Source: Allohoeflea poritis | Lineage (GTDB): Bacteria; Pseudomonadota; Alphaproteobacteria; Rhizobiales; Rhizobiaceae | Direction: 5' to 3' | DNA length: 64,000 nt | Assembly (NCBI RefSeq): GCF_027889715.1 | Contig: NZ_JAPJZH010000010.1 | Location: forward strand, 124,001-188,000 | Part shown: positions 18,628 to 28,971 of the stretch, piece after piece | Layout of the letters: every line of letters starts with the position of its first letter | Position numbering within the stretch: the first letter of the stretch is position 1 | Position numbers and translations under genes: made by a program | Notes under the pieces: generated by a model | Told to the model about the DNA's origin: nothing | Database searches by the model: none | The model's input: the letters and a program-made list of their open reading frames with translations, nothing else

Positions 18628-20145
18628 ATGGTTGAATCGGAAGCCCAGGGCCGGCTCCCCGGCATCGCACCGGTATCGGTTGTCGACATTGGTTCGAACT
18701 CGGTGCGCCTTGTCATCTATGAAGGACCGAACCGCACGCCGACGGTTCTGTTCAACGAGAAGATCCTGTGCGGTCTCGGCAAGGGGATTGCCGCGACGGG
18801 GCTGCTGAATATCGAAGGCGTCGAACGGGCTCTCAAGGCACTTCGCCGCTTTCGTGCCTTGTCCGAACAGGCGCGCGCCACCCACCTTCACGTGCTTGCG
18901 ACCGCCGCCGCGCGCGAGGCCGCCAACGGGCCTGACTTTATCCAGGAAGCGGAAGGCATACTGGGCCAGCAGATCCATGTTCTGAGCGGGCGTCAGGAAG
19001 CCTATTATTCTGCGCTTGGTGTGATCGGCAGCTACTTCGAACCGGACGGCATTGTCGGTGACCTGGGCGGCGGCTCCCTGGAACTGGTCGATATTGTCGG
19101 CACGGAAATCGGTGATGGCATCACACTTCCAATCGGCGGGCTGAGGCTCTCGGAAGCCGCGGACGGATCGCTGAGCAAGGCGCGCAAGATCGTGCGCACG
19201 AACCTGGAAGCGGCGACGCTTCTGAAGAGCGGCCGTGACCGGACGTTCTACGCGGTCGGCGGAACCTGGCGAAACCTTGCCAAGCTCCATATGGAACTGA
19301 CCGATTACCCGTTGCACATGACACAGGGCTACGAAATTCCGGTTGAGGAAGCGATCGATTTTCTCGCCGGTATCGAGAAGAATGGCGCCGCAAAGGGCAA
19401 TGCGATGCGGGCCGTATCGCGCAACCGCCGCAGCCTTCTGCCTTTCGGAGCCGTGGCGATGGCGGAAATCCTGCGCGCCATGCATCCGCGGAATGTGAGT
19501 TTCTCGGCGCTCGGCGTGCGCGAGGGCTTTCTTTACTCGTTGCTCAGTGACGAGGAAAAGGCGCTGGACCCACTGATCAGCGCCGCCAACGAACTGGCGC
19601 TGCTGCGTGCCCGCTCGCCCGAACATGCGCGGGAACTGACGGGCTGGACGGAAAAGGCCTTCAAGGCTTTTGGGGTGATGGAGACGCGCGAGGAGGCGCG
19701 CTACCGCTGCGCCGCCTGCCTGCTTGCCGACATCAGTTGGCGCGCACATCCCGACTATCGCGGCTCGCAGTCGCTCAACCTCATCTCCAACGGCACGTTC
19801 GGCGGCATCACCCACGCAGGCCGGGCCTATATCGCGCTGGCCAACTATTATCGCTTCGAGGGTCTGCGGGACGACGGGCTGAGCGAAGCCATTGCCGCAG
19901 TTGCAACACCCCGTTTGCTGCAATTTGCCAAACTGCTCGGCGGCCTGCTGCGGATAAGCTACCTGTTTTCGGCCTCGATGCCCGGCGTCACACCGTCGAT
20001 CCGCTTCGAGCCGACAGGTCCCGACGAGCTTGTGCTAATGATACCGGGCCACCTGAGGGAATTCGCCGGCGAGCGCCTTGAGGGCCGCCTTTTGCAGCTC
20101 TCGCGCCTCACCGGCAAGACGGTCTATTTCGAAATCGAGGAATGA
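18628..20145 (+). CDS. ppx: Exopolyphosphatase / Ppx-GppA phosphatase family
   Basis: This 505-residue protein of the sugar kinase/actin-like fold removes terminal phosphates from polyphosphate or from pppGpp. The phosphate-binding loops are VVDIGSNSVRLVIYEG (about 16-31) and the VGDLGGGSLELVDI motif (about 142-155). The C-terminal helical region is rhizobial in style (about 300-505). It is coupled to ppk by a 9-nt gap. The Ppx and GppA activities cannot be separated by eye, but the operon favours Ppx. Its stop codon directly abuts the stop of the convergent hydrolase gene. Confidence 0.94.
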   Translation: MVESEAQGRLPGIAPVSVVDIGSNSVRLVIYEGPNRTPTVLFNEKILCGLGKGIAATGLLNIEGVERALKALRRFRALSEQARATHLHVLATAAAREAANGPDFIQEAEGILGQQIHVLSGRQEAYYSALGVIGSYFEPDGIVGDLGGGSLELVDIVGTEIGDGITLPIGGLRLSEAADGSLSKARKIVRTNLEAATLLKSGRDRTFYAVGGTWRNLAKLHMELTDYPLHMTQGYEIPVEEAIDFLAGIEKNGAAKGNAMRAVSRNRRSLLPFGAVAMAEILRAMHPRNVSFSALGVREGFLYSLLSDEEKALDPLISAANELALLRARSPEHARELTGWTEKAFKAFGVMETREEARYRCAACLLADISWRAHPDYRGSQSLNLISNGTFGGITHAGRAYIALANYYRFEGLRDDGLSEAIAAVATPRLLQFAKLLGGLLRISYLFSASMPGVTPSIRFEPTGPDELVLMIPGHLREFAGERLEGRLLQLSRLTGKTVYFEIEE

Positions 20146-20757
20146 CTAAAATCGGGCAACCGCCTCGTCGCAGTTCATCAGATCCGCATACTTCTGACCC
20201 ATGTCAAAGAGATTTGCATCATGCGGGCCGAGTGCGCGGTCGCCGACACAGTCCGCAACCACGATGGGTCGAAAATTGTAGCTTACGGCATCGACGACAC
20301 TGGCCCGGACACAGCCGCTTGTCGTGCAACCGGCAACGAGCACCGTATCAACGCCTTTGGCGATCAGATTGGGCGCGAGGCTGGTGCCGAAAAACGCGGA
20401 CGCCTGTGTTTTGCGTACAATCAGCTCACCGGACTGCGGCGCCAGCAGGTCGGTTACCTGGCCGACCTCAGCATTTTCGGTCAACAGGCTGAGGCGCGTG
20501 GCCTTCCGGCAGAACATGCCTATATCGGAGCCGTCTTCGGCATAAACCACCCGGGTGAATATGACCGGGATATCAGCCTTGCGTGCCGCCGCAAGCAGCT
20601 GGGTTGTTTTCTGCGCTGCCTCGACAATGTTGCCGCCACCGAATTGTTCGGGGTCGAGAAATCCGTTGACGAAATCGACGATGAGCAAAGCCGGTGAATT
20701 CCCGAAACCCACGGTTCCGCCGTAGCCCTGGCGTTCATAGACCCTCTGTTCGCTCAT
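20146..20757 (-). CDS. Isochorismatase-fold cysteine hydrolase
   Basis: This 203-residue protein belongs to the isochorismatase/N-carbamoylsarcosine amidase superfamily. The catalytic triad is apparent: Asp in LLIVDFVNGF (about 28), Lys in VRKTQASAFFGT and Cys in GCTTSGCVRASVVDA. The FGGGNIVEAAQ segment and overall length resemble N-carbamoylsarcosine amidohydrolase and related amidases more than true isochorismatases. The ATG at 20757 has GGAGG 5 nt upstream. It lies 29 nt downstream of rnd on the same strand. The substrate is not predictable. Confidence 0.88.
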   Translation of the reverse strand: MSEQRVYERQGYGGTVGFGNSPALLIVDFVNGFLDPEQFGGGNIVEAAQKTTQLLAAARKADIPVIFTRVVYAEDGSDIGMFCRKATRLSLLTENAEVGQVTDLLAPQSGELIVRKTQASAFFGTSLAPNLIAKGVDTVLVAGCTTSGCVRASVVDAVSYNFRPIVVADCVGDRALGPHDANLFDMGQKYADLMNCDEAVARF

Positions 20758-20786
20758 TGTCGCCTCCAACAATGTCTTGGTGCCGG

Positions 20787-21944
20787 TCAGTCCTGCAGCT
20801 CGACGACCTCGACCTTACGATCAACGAAACGCAGCGCCATCTCGCCGCGCAGAAGCTTGAGTGCCTTTTCGCCGAACAGCTCCCTCCGCCAGCCGGCAAG
20901 TGCGCCGACCTCGGCATCCTCGCCATCGGCGGCAATGCGCTCCAGATCATCGGTGTTGGCAATCACTTTCGGCGCGACCCCGTGCTTCTCGGTCGTCAGC
21001 TTCAGCAGCACCTTGAGAAGTTCGCTGGCGGCGGCCGCGCCCTCCGGCGGCTGCGAAGGCCGATTTATGCGCGGCAGGTCATCCTTGGGTGTGGCAAGCG
21101 CCTTGTCGACCGCCGCAAGCACGGCGCCCCCCGCCTGAGAGCGCTCCCAGCCCTTGGGAATCGTCCGCAGACGCGCCAGGGCCGCCGCGTCCCGCGGCTG
21201 TTGCTGCGCGATCTCGTAGATCGCCTCGTCCTTGAGCACCCGGCGGCGCGGCACATTGCGTTCGCGCGCGTCGCGTTCGCGCCACGCCGCAACATGTTTC
21301 ATGATTTCAAGCTCCATCGGCTTGCGCACCCGCATGCGCAGCCTCCGCCACGCGTCGTCCGGGTGCAGGTCGTAGGTGGAGGCCGATTCCAGCACATCCA
21401 TTTCTTCCTTCACCCAGTGCTCCCGCCCGTCCTTCTCAAGGCGCGATCTCAGCAGTTTGTAGACATCCCTGAGATGCGTCACATCAGCGAGCGCATAGCG
21501 AAGCTGCTTGTCCGAAAGCGGCCTCCGTCGCCAGTCGGTAAAGCGCGATGACTTGTCGATCTGCGCGCCGACGGTTCTTTGCACGAGTTGGTCATAGGAC
21601 ACCGAATCCCCGAAGCCGCAGACCATTGCGGCCACCTGCGTGTCGAAGATCGGATGCGGGATCAGATTGCCCAGGTGATAGACAATCTCGATATCCTGGC
21701 GTGCCGCGTGGAAAACCTTGACCACCGAAGTGTCGGCCATCAGTTCGAAGAACGGTTGCAGGTCAATGCCGTCGGCCAGCGGATCGACGATCACGGCGAG
21801 ATCGTCGGACGCCATCTGGATGAGGCACAGTTCCGGCCAGAACGTCGTCTCGCGGATGAATTCGGTGTCGATTGTAAGGTAATCTGATTGGGAGAGACTG
21901 TTACAGGCGGCTTCGAGGCCGCCGGTCGTACTGATGATATCCAT
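20787..21944 (-). CDS. rnd: Ribonuclease D
   Basis: RNase D is a 3'-5' exonuclease that trims tRNA precursors and other stable RNAs. The 385-residue protein has the DEDD nuclease start YLTIDTEFIRE (about 22-32), the VKVFHAARQDIEI motif II and the LRYALADVTHL motif III. HRDC-like helical domains follow (EIAQQQPRDAAALARL). Length matches the family. It is preceded 13 nt upstream by the MFS gene on the same strand, so it may be transcribed from the promoter facing aspS. Confidence 0.94.
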   Translation of the reverse strand: MDIISTTGGLEAACNSLSQSDYLTIDTEFIRETTFWPELCLIQMASDDLAVIVDPLADGIDLQPFFELMADTSVVKVFHAARQDIEIVYHLGNLIPHPIFDTQVAAMVCGFGDSVSYDQLVQRTVGAQIDKSSRFTDWRRRPLSDKQLRYALADVTHLRDVYKLLRSRLEKDGREHWVKEEMDVLESASTYDLHPDDAWRRLRMRVRKPMELEIMKHVAAWRERDARERNVPRRRVLKDEAIYEIAQQQPRDAAALARLRTIPKGWERSQAGGAVLAAVDKALATPKDDLPRINRPSQPPEGAAAASELLKVLLKLTTEKHGVAPKVIANTDDLERIAADGEDAEVGALAGWRRELFGEKALKLLRGEMALRFVDRKVEVVELQD

Positions 21945-21957
21945 GAAGGCTCTTTAC

Positions 21958-23229
21958 CTAATTATCATTGCCTTGTCTTCCCTTACCTGAGCCTTCGTCG
22001 CGCGCCCGCCGGCCCTCCTTGCTGGCCATGCGATTGAACGACAAGGACGTCCTGAGCAGCGCGTGGTAGCGGCTGCGCGCGCCACGTGGCACAGCCGCTC
22101 TGACCCGCATGCGCCAGAGCGTGATGACGATCAGCGCGCCATGCACGAAACTGGTGAATGTGAACAGGACAGACGGCCCGTAGCCCTGCATGAGCGCCGA
22201 GGAGATAAACGGTCCGAGGATCGCGCCGATCGACCAGAAGAAGAGCAGGCCCGCCGCGACGTGCACATATTGCTCTTCGGTCGCATGGTCATTGGCATGG
22301 GCGGCGGCAAGCGAAAAGAGGGGCAGGGAGAAAGCGCCGAAGACGAAGATGCCGATATAGTTCAGCATCGCGTCCGTGCCCGCGATGCCGTTGATGAACA
22401 TGCCGGCAAGCGTGGCGCCCGCCGTCGCGATCAACAGGATGATGCGCCGGTCGTATCGGTCGGAGAGTATGCCGAAGGGATATTGCAGGACCGCCCCGCC
22501 CAGAATGCCGGCGCCCATGAAGGTGGCGATGGCCGTGAGCGGCAGGCCGATCGACTGCGCATAGATCGGTCCGATCATGCGGAAGGTCGCATTCGTAAGG
22601 CCGATGGCGACGCAACTGATGCAGGCAATGGGTGACAGTTTCCAGATCAGTGTCGGGCTGAAGGAGAAGCTGCGCGGCGGCTTCGGATTGGAGCGGTCGG
22701 CCAGCGAGATCGGCACCAGCGACATGCAGATCATGATCGCCAGGATCGCGAAGATGGCAAAGCTCGATGCCCCGAAGACAGGGATGAGATATTGCGACGC
22801 CGTGACGACCACCATGTCGATCAACCGGTACATCGACAGCACGCGGGCCCGGTTCTCGTTGGTCACGCCTGAATTCAGCCAACTGTCGACGGTTGTGAAG
22901 AGCGACGCGAAGCAAAGGCCGATCATGAATCGCAGGACCATCCAGGCGATCGGATCGACGATCAGCACCAGCAGCAGCGTGCCGCTGGCGGCGATGGCGC
23001 ACAGCGCGGAGAAGGCCCGGATATGGCCGACGGCGCGCAGGATGCGCGGCACGATGAAACAGCCGCCCATGAAGCCGGCAAAATAGGCCGCGCCGATAAT
23101 GCCGATCATCAGGGTCGAGAAACCTTCGTCCGCGCCGCGCAGTGCGATCAGCGTTCCCTGCAAACCGTTTCCGGCGAGCAGGATGGCGGCTGCCGCGAAC
23201 AGCGGCACAAGCGGCTTTATGGAGTTCAT
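21958..23229 (-). CDS. MFS transporter (YcaD-like)
   Basis: This 423-residue protein has about 12 hydrophobic helices. The inter-helix signature RDxxDRR appears as LSDRYDRRIILL in the second half (about 245). It also has a GASSFAIFAILAIMICMSLVP membrane stretch and a basic, hydrophilic C-terminal tail. General layout matches the YcaD/TMEM-like branch of the major facilitator superfamily. The substrate is unknown. It is divergent from aspS across a 210-nt intergenic region and is first in a minus-strand series with rnd and the cysteine hydrolase. Confidence 0.87.
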   Translation of the reverse strand: MNSIKPLVPLFAAAAILLAGNGLQGTLIALRGADEGFSTLMIGIIGAAYFAGFMGGCFIVPRILRAVGHIRAFSALCAIAASGTLLLVLIVDPIAWMVLRFMIGLCFASLFTTVDSWLNSGVTNENRARVLSMYRLIDMVVVTASQYLIPVFGASSFAIFAILAIMICMSLVPISLADRSNPKPPRSFSFSPTLIWKLSPIACISCVAIGLTNATFRMIGPIYAQSIGLPLTAIATFMGAGILGGAVLQYPFGILSDRYDRRIILLIATAGATLAGMFINGIAGTDAMLNYIGIFVFGAFSLPLFSLAAAHANDHATEEQYVHVAAGLLFFWSIGAILGPFISSALMQGYGPSVLFTFTSFVHGALIVITLWRMRVRAAVPRGARSRYHALLRTSLSFNRMASKEGRRARDEGSGKGRQGNDN

Positions 23230-23439
23230 CGTCTGAGCGTCACGCTATCGAACAGGAAAAGACCATAGCATCGTCATCATATTTGTCTGCTTCAAATCGC
23301 GCCGATTCAGGCGATATTTCGAGCCGCTGCTTGACAAATCACGCCGGTCATGCGCTTGTCCGCGCGGCTTTCACGGTGACTTGCGGCCGCAGCCGGCGCG
23401 CAGTCATTTCAAGTTCAGAAAAACAATCAGGAAAGACCG

Positions 23440-25230
23440 ATGCATCGCTATCGCAGCCATAACTGCGCCGCCCTTCGCAAATCCGATGTCGGAAACACCG
23501 TCAGACTGTCTGGCTGGGTCCATCGCGTGCGCGACCATGGCGGCGTGCTGTTCATCGATCTGCGCGACCATTACGGCGTGACGCAGGTTGTGGCGGATCC
23601 CGATTCGGCGGCCTTCAGCCTTGCTGAAACGGTTCGCGGTGAATGGGTGATCCGCATTGACGGCGAGGTCAAGGCGCGTTCGGACGATACGGTCAATGCC
23701 AACCTGCCGACCGGCGAAGTCGAGGTCTATGCCCGCGAGATCGAAGTGCTTTCGGCCGCGAAGGAACTGCCTTTGCCGGTTTTCGGAGAGCCGGAATATC
23801 CCGAGGACGTGCGTCTGAAATACCGCTTCCTCGACCTGCGGCGCGAGACGCTGCACCGGAACATCGTGCGCCGCACCGAGATCATCGCCGCGATGCGCGA
23901 ATTGATGAACGGTGTGGGCTTCACCGAGTATTCGACGCCGATCCTGACGGCGTCCTCGCCCGAGGGCGCGCGTGATTTCCTGGTGCCGAGCCGCATTCAC
24001 CCGGGCAATTTCTACGCATTGCCGCAGGCGCCGCAGCAATACAAGCAGCTGATCATGGCGTCCGGCTTCGACCGTTATTTCCAGATTGCGCCGTGCTTTC
24101 GCGATGAGGACCCGCGCGCCGACAGGCTGCCCGGCGAGTTCTACCAGCTCGATCTGGAAATGAGTTTCGTCGAGCAGGAGGACATCCTGACGGCGATGGA
24201 GCCGGTGATCCGCTCCGTGTTCGAGAAATTCGCCGACGGAAAACCGGTGACGCAGGAATTCCCGCGCATCCCCTATGCCGAAGCGATCCGCAAATACGGC
24301 TCCGACAAGCCGGACCTTCGCAACCCCATCGAGATGCAGGCCGTGACCGAGCATTTCGCCGGTTCCGGCTTCAAGGTCTTCGCCAACATGATCGCCAACG
24401 ATGCGAAGGTCGAGGTCTGGGCGATTCCGGCCAAGACCGGCGGCAGCCGCGCATTCTGCGACCGGATGAACTCATGGGCGCAAGGGGAAGGCCAGCCAGG
24501 GCTGGGATACATCTTCTGGCGCGAAGAGGAAGGCGCTGTTGCCGGCGCCGGACCGCTCGCAAAGAATATCGGCCCTGAGCGCACCGATGCCATCCGCGGC
24601 CAGCTTGGCCTCGAAGCCGGGGATGCCTGCTTCTTCGTCGCCGGTGTTCCCGAGAAATTCGTCGGCTTTGCCGGCGATGCACGCACGCGCGTCGGCGAGG
24701 AACTCGAACTGATCGATAAGGAGCGTTTCGATCTGTGCTGGATCGTCGATTTTCCTTTCTACGAGTGGAACGACGAGGAGAACCGGCTCGACTTCTCCCA
24801 CAACCCGTTCTCGATGCCGCAGGGCGGTCTGGAAGCGCTGGAATCGCAGGATCCGAAATCAATCCTGGCCTACCAGTACGACATCGTCTGCAACGGTTTT
24901 GAGATCGGCTCGGGCGGTATCCGCAACCACGTGCCGGAACTCATGGTCAAGGCGTTCGGCCTGGTGGGCTTCGACGCCGCCGTGGTCGAGGAGCAATTCG
25001 GCGGGCTTTACCGGGCGTTTCAGTACGGTGTTCCGCCCCATGGCGGCATGGCCGCCGGCATCGACCGGATCGTCATGCTTCTCCTCGGCGCGAAGAACCT
25101 GCGCGAGGTGACCATGTTCCCCATGAACCAGCAGGCTCAGGACCTGCTGATGGGTGCGCCGGGCGAGGCGGATGCCGCGCAACTGCGCGAACTCAACCTG
25201 CGGGTCATCCCGGTCGTCAAGGACGATTAG
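23440..25230 (+). CDS. aspS: Aspartyl-tRNA synthetase
   Basis: AspRS charges tRNA-Asp, and many alphaproteobacterial forms also mischarge tRNA-Asn for GatCAB to amidate. The 596-residue bacterial-type protein has an OB-fold anticodon domain ([24 protein letters not shown] region), class II motif 2 ([15 protein letters not shown]) and the GAD insertion (about 290-420). Motif 3 ([16 protein letters not shown]) lies near the C-terminus. The N-terminus [13 protein letters not shown] is normal. A hairpin at 25243-25262 separates it from the convergent gene. Confidence 0.97.
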   Translation: MHRYRSHNCAALRKSDVGNTVRLSGWVHRVRDHGGVLFIDLRDHYGVTQVVADPDSAAFSLAETVRGEWVIRIDGEVKARSDDTVNANLPTGEVEVYAREIEVLSAAKELPLPVFGEPEYPEDVRLKYRFLDLRRETLHRNIVRRTEIIAAMRELMNGVGFTEYSTPILTASSPEGARDFLVPSRIHPGNFYALPQAPQQYKQLIMASGFDRYFQIAPCFRDEDPRADRLPGEFYQLDLEMSFVEQEDILTAMEPVIRSVFEKFADGKPVTQEFPRIPYAEAIRKYGSDKPDLRNPIEMQAVTEHFAGSGFKVFANMIANDAKVEVWAIPAKTGGSRAFCDRMNSWAQGEGQPGLGYIFWREEEGAVAGAGPLAKNIGPERTDAIRGQLGLEAGDACFFVAGVPEKFVGFAGDARTRVGEELELIDKERFDLCWIVDFPFYEWNDEENRLDFSHNPFSMPQGGLEALESQDPKSILAYQYDIVCNGFEIGSGGIRNHVPELMVKAFGLVGFDAAVVEEQFGGLYRAFQYGVPPHGGMAAGIDRIVMLLLGAKNLREVTMFPMNQQAQDLLMGAPGEADAAQLRELNLRVIPVVKDD

Positions 25231-25236
25231 TCAGCC

Positions 25237-25262
25237 AAAAAAGACCCGCCGCGAGGCGGGTC
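25237..25262. terminator. Terminator between aspS and the convergent exported-protein gene
   Basis: An 8-bp stem GACCCGCC/GGCGGGTC with loop GCGA has six A residues on its left flank, which read as a T run on the minus strand. It is therefore a good intrinsic terminator for the minus-strand gene ending at 25270, and a weaker one for aspS, whose downstream side lacks a T run. Confidence 0.7.
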
Positions 25263-25269
25263 CTTGTCG

Positions 25270-26463
25270 TCAGTTCTGGTTTGCGGTGACCGAAACGTTC
25301 ATCACCTGAGGCAGCGTCTGCGGCGCGCCCATCGCCGATCCGGCGATCGAAGCGAAGGGCAGGGGCGCTTCCGGCTTCGCGCTGATCTCGATGCTCTTCG
25401 GATCGGACAGGTAAAGGCTGACGGCTTCCGTCACCTGTTTCTGGAAATCGGGGTTCTGCAACTGAGCAAGCACCAGCGGCAGCATGCCTTGCAGGCCCTG
25501 GACCATCTGGTCGCGGCTCATGCCCTGCTGGCTGGCCACCATGTCGAGGATCTTGTTGGTGAGTGATGCATCGTCGAAGCGGATCGACATGCTGTTGAAT
25601 GTCAACTGCTGCATCATGCCCATCATGGCAAGTCCCATGGCCTGCTGGCCCTTGGCATCGTCGCTCTGACTGGCCATCTGCTCCTGCATCTGCTGCAGGC
25701 CCTTGATGAAGTCGAGCGTGTAGCCGGAGATCGAGAACTGCAGGTCGAGGCGGCCGACATCGTCGAGCGTCAAGGCGTATTCCGACAGTGTGATCTCGCC
25801 CGTGGGCACGGCCCAATAGCCGTTGATGACGATATCGCCGCTGAGGTTCTGGTAACCCATGCCGTCGATGGCCTGCCGGGCCTGCGCGTCGTCTACGGCG
25901 CTGAGATCGACATTCAGACCGTCGACGCGTGCGGCGACGTCAACACGCGTATTGTCGGAACTCTTCGAGGTCTTGGTTTCGGACCGTGAGGCCTGGAAAA
26001 CGTCGTTGCCTTCGACATTCAGCACAATCGGTCCAGTCGTCACCGAATCGTAGAACAGGAGGTCGTCGAGCGTATCGCCACCCGTCTGGGCGGGCACATA
26101 TAGGTTTTCCACTTTCAGATCGCTGACCGAGAAGCTGACATCCTCTTCCGAGAACTCGATCTTGTCCTTTGAAAGCGATGCGGCTTTGTAGCCGCCCGAG
26201 CCGTCCTCCGAAACGCCATCGAAGCTCAGGTCACCGAAATTCAGACCTTCCTCTTCGCCTGGCACTTCCATCTTCACGTTCTTGATCGTAACCGTGTCTC
26301 CCTGACCGGAAGCGCTGTCATAGGTGATCTCGGCACCTTGCGCGGCATATGCGGCAGCGAATTTCTTGGCAAAATCGTCCGCATCCAGGGCCGCGGCCCA
26401 TTGGGTGGTAACCAGCAGGGCAACCCCCGCGGCTAATCCGGTTTTGAAAGACTGGGCGCGCAT
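25270..26463 (-). CDS. Exported/periplasmic protein of unknown function
   Basis: This 397-residue protein has a Sec signal peptide (KTGLAAGVALLVTTQWAAALDA, cleavage near 25). The mature part looks like long beta-rich repeats with alternating polar and hydrophobic residues (VTIKNVKMEVPG, GPIVLNVEGNDVF, DVAARVDGLNVDLS). A Met/Gln-rich helical segment (LQQMQEQMASQ ... MMGMMQQ) lies at about 265-300. I recognise the general style from rhizobial periplasmic conserved proteins but no named domain. The ATG at 26463 is supported by AAGGAAAAG just upstream. Confidence 0.82.
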   Translation of the reverse strand: MRAQSFKTGLAAGVALLVTTQWAAALDADDFAKKFAAAYAAQGAEITYDSASGQGDTVTIKNVKMEVPGEEEGLNFGDLSFDGVSEDGSGGYKAASLSKDKIEFSEEDVSFSVSDLKVENLYVPAQTGGDTLDDLLFYDSVTTGPIVLNVEGNDVFQASRSETKTSKSSDNTRVDVAARVDGLNVDLSAVDDAQARQAIDGMGYQNLSGDIVINGYWAVPTGEITLSEYALTLDDVGRLDLQFSISGYTLDFIKGLQQMQEQMASQSDDAKGQQAMGLAMMGMMQQLTFNSMSIRFDDASLTNKILDMVASQQGMSRDQMVQGLQGMLPLVLAQLQNPDFQKQVTEAVSLYLSDPKSIEISAKPEAPLPFASIAGSAMGAPQTLPQVMNVSVTANQN

Positions 26464-26685
26464 ATCTTTTCCTTCCTGGTCGGTGAAATCTGTACAGGTG
26501 CCGGCGCGGTTGCCGCGGCAAGTGCTGTTCAGGCGTGTCTGGTCCTTGAGCAACAGCTTATACGTTCTTTTTTCGGACAGGGAACCTCTCCAAACAGATA
26601 CATGGTTGCTGGAGCGTTATTGTTCAACAGTGCGACCGTATTGCGGCCCGCGCCAAGCCTTGCCGCGAATCAGCGCATCGGTTAA

Positions 26686-28947
26686 GTGCAGATCATGGGA
26701 AAAAGCCTTGTTCCGCCGGGAAACGGCGACGACAGATCGGAACCTGTCGACCTCAAATCGGCGCTTGAAGAGCGCTATCTCGCCTATGCCTTGTCGACCA
26801 TCATGCACAGGGCCCTGCCGGATGTGCGCGACGGTCTGAAACCGGTCCACCGCCGCATCGTCTACGCGATGAGCGACATGGGCCTGCGCTCGAATGGCGG
26901 CTTCAAGAAATCGGCCAAGATCGTCGGCGAGGTGATGGGTAATTTCCACCCGCATGGCGACCAGGCGATCTACGACGCGCTGGTGCGGCTCGCACAGGAT
27001 TTCGCCGTGCGCTATCCGCTGGTCAACGGGCAGGGCAATTTCGGCAATATCGACGGCGATAACGCCGCCGCCATGCGCTACACCGAATCCAAGATGACTT
27101 CGGTGGCCGAGCTGTTGCTGCGCGGCATTGACGAGGACGCTGTCGATTTCCGCTCGACCTATGACGAGGAGAACGAGGAGCCGGTCGTCCTGCCGGGCGC
27201 CTTTCCGAACCTGCTCGCCAATGGCGCGACCGGTATCGCCGTCGGCATGGCGACGTCGATCCCGCCGCACAATGCCGCCGAGCTGTGCGATGCGGCCCTG
27301 CATCTCATCAAGCACCCGAACGCGCGGCTGGAGAAGATCGTGGAATTTGTTCCCGGTCCCGACTTGCCGACCGGCGGGATCATCGTCGAGGACGGCGCCT
27401 CGATCCTCGACGCCTACCGGACCGGCCGCGGCGGCTTTCGCGTGCGCGCCCGCTGGGAGAAGGAGGATGCCGGCCGTGGCGGTTATGTGATCGTCGTCAC
27501 CGAGATCCCCTACCAGGTGCAGAAATCGCGGATGATCGAGAAGATCGCCGAACTGCTTCTGGCGCGAAAACTGCCGCTGCTCGACGATATCCGCGACGAA
27601 TCGGCCGAGGACATCCGCTTGGTACTCGTGCCCAAGAGCCGCAGCGTCGATCCGACCCTGCTGATGGAGTCGCTGTTCAAGCTGACTGATCTGGAGTCCC
27701 GCGTCTCGCTCAATCTCAACGTCCTGTCGAAGGGCAGGGTGCCGAAGGTCATGTCGCTGCCCGACGTGCTGCTCGAATGGCTGGAGCACCGCAAGGAGGT
27801 TCTGCAGCGGCGCTCGCGGCACCGTCTTGCCGCCATCGAGCGGCGGCTGGAGATCCTCGGCGGCTATCTGATTGCCTATCTCAATATCGACGAGGTGATC
27901 CGGATCATCCGTGAAGAGGATGATCCGAAGGCCGAGTTGATGCGCCGCTATGAGCTGACGGACCTTCAGGCCGAGTCGATCCTCAATATGCGCCTGCGTT
28001 CCTTGCGCAAGCTCGAGGAGTTCGAGATCCGCAAGGAATTCGACGGCCTTACCGCCGAAAAAGCCGAGATCGAGGCGTTGCTCGCATCGGACGAGCAACA
28101 GTGGAAGACGGTCGCCTGGGAGATCGGCGAGGTCAAGAAGAGCTTCGGCAAGGATACGGAAATCGGCAAGCGCCGCACCGGCTTCGACGAAGCGCCGGAG
28201 ACCGATCTCGAGGCCATCCAGCAGGCGATGATCGAGAAGGAACCGGTGACGGTGGTCGTCTCGCAGAAGGGCTGGATCCGGGCGATGAAGGGCCATTTGG
28301 CCGATCATTCGGGCCTCTCCTTCAAGGAAGGCGACAGGCTGAAATTCGCCTTTCCGGCGCATACCACCGACAAGATCATCCTGTTCACCACGGGCGGCAA
28401 GTTCTACACGCTCGGCTGCGACCGGCTGCCGGGCGGGCGCGGCCATGGCGAGCCGGTGCGCATCATGGTCGACATGGACAACGACCAGGACATCGTCTCG
28501 GCCTTCGTGCACGATCCGGAGCAGAAACTGCTGCTGGCCTCGACGGTGGGCAACGGCTTCATCGTGCCGCAGTCGGAAATCACCGCCAATACCCGCAAGG
28601 GCAAGCAGGTAATGAACGTGAAGCTGCCGGTCGAGGCAACGCTGTGCGTTCCGGTCGGCGGCGACAGCGTCGCGGTGATCGGCGAGAACAAGAAGCTGCT
28701 GGTCTTCCCGCTCACGCAACTGCCGGAAATGACCCGGGGCAAGGGCGTGCGCCTGCAGCGCTACAAGGATGGCGGCATTGCCGATGTGAAGACCTTTACG
28801 ATGGAAGAAGGCCTTTCCTGGCAGGATTCGGCCGGGCGCACCCACACCAAGCCGAAGGCCGAACTGACCGAGTGGCTCGGCGACCGCGCCCAGGCCGGCC
28901 GCATCGCGCCGCGCGGCTTCCCGCGGTCGGGGCGGTTCGGGGGGTGA
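26686..28947 (+). CDS. parC: DNA topoisomerase IV subunit A
   Basis: ParC is the DNA-breaking subunit of topoisomerase IV, which decatenates daughter chromosomes. The 753-residue protein has the winged-helix active-site block with the catalytic tyrosine at residue 132 ([10 protein letters not shown]), the QRYLAYA-type N-terminus ([24 protein letters not shown]) and the quinolone-region segment [15 protein letters not shown]. The C-terminal domain has fewer and weaker beta-pinwheel blades than GyrA, which argues for ParC over GyrA. The start at 26686 comes before the conserved region by about 20 residues, and the ATG at 26695 is an alternative. Confidence 0.95.
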   Translation: MQIMGKSLVPPGNGDDRSEPVDLKSALEERYLAYALSTIMHRALPDVRDGLKPVHRRIVYAMSDMGLRSNGGFKKSAKIVGEVMGNFHPHGDQAIYDALVRLAQDFAVRYPLVNGQGNFGNIDGDNAAAMRYTESKMTSVAELLLRGIDEDAVDFRSTYDEENEEPVVLPGAFPNLLANGATGIAVGMATSIPPHNAAELCDAALHLIKHPNARLEKIVEFVPGPDLPTGGIIVEDGASILDAYRTGRGGFRVRARWEKEDAGRGGYVIVVTEIPYQVQKSRMIEKIAELLLARKLPLLDDIRDESAEDIRLVLVPKSRSVDPTLLMESLFKLTDLESRVSLNLNVLSKGRVPKVMSLPDVLLEWLEHRKEVLQRRSRHRLAAIERRLEILGGYLIAYLNIDEVIRIIREEDDPKAELMRRYELTDLQAESILNMRLRSLRKLEEFEIRKEFDGLTAEKAEIEALLASDEQQWKTVAWEIGEVKKSFGKDTEIGKRRTGFDEAPETDLEAIQQAMIEKEPVTVVVSQKGWIRAMKGHLADHSGLSFKEGDRLKFAFPAHTTDKIILFTTGGKFYTLGCDRLPGGRGHGEPVRIMVDMDNDQDIVSAFVHDPEQKLLLASTVGNGFIVPQSEITANTRKGKQVMNVKLPVEATLCVPVGGDSVAVIGENKKLLVFPLTQLPEMTRGKGVRLQRYKDGGIADVKTFTMEEGLSWQDSAGRTHTKPKAELTEWLGDRAQAGRIAPRGFPRSGRFGG

Positions 28948-28971
28948 CGAACCTGCGCGCCGCTGGATGGT

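Noticed and set aside
23331-23359. TTGACA hexamer upstream of aspS as a sigma70 promoter
   Set aside because: The -35 hexamer is good, but no acceptable -10 was found at 16-18 nt spacing, so a promoter is not reported.
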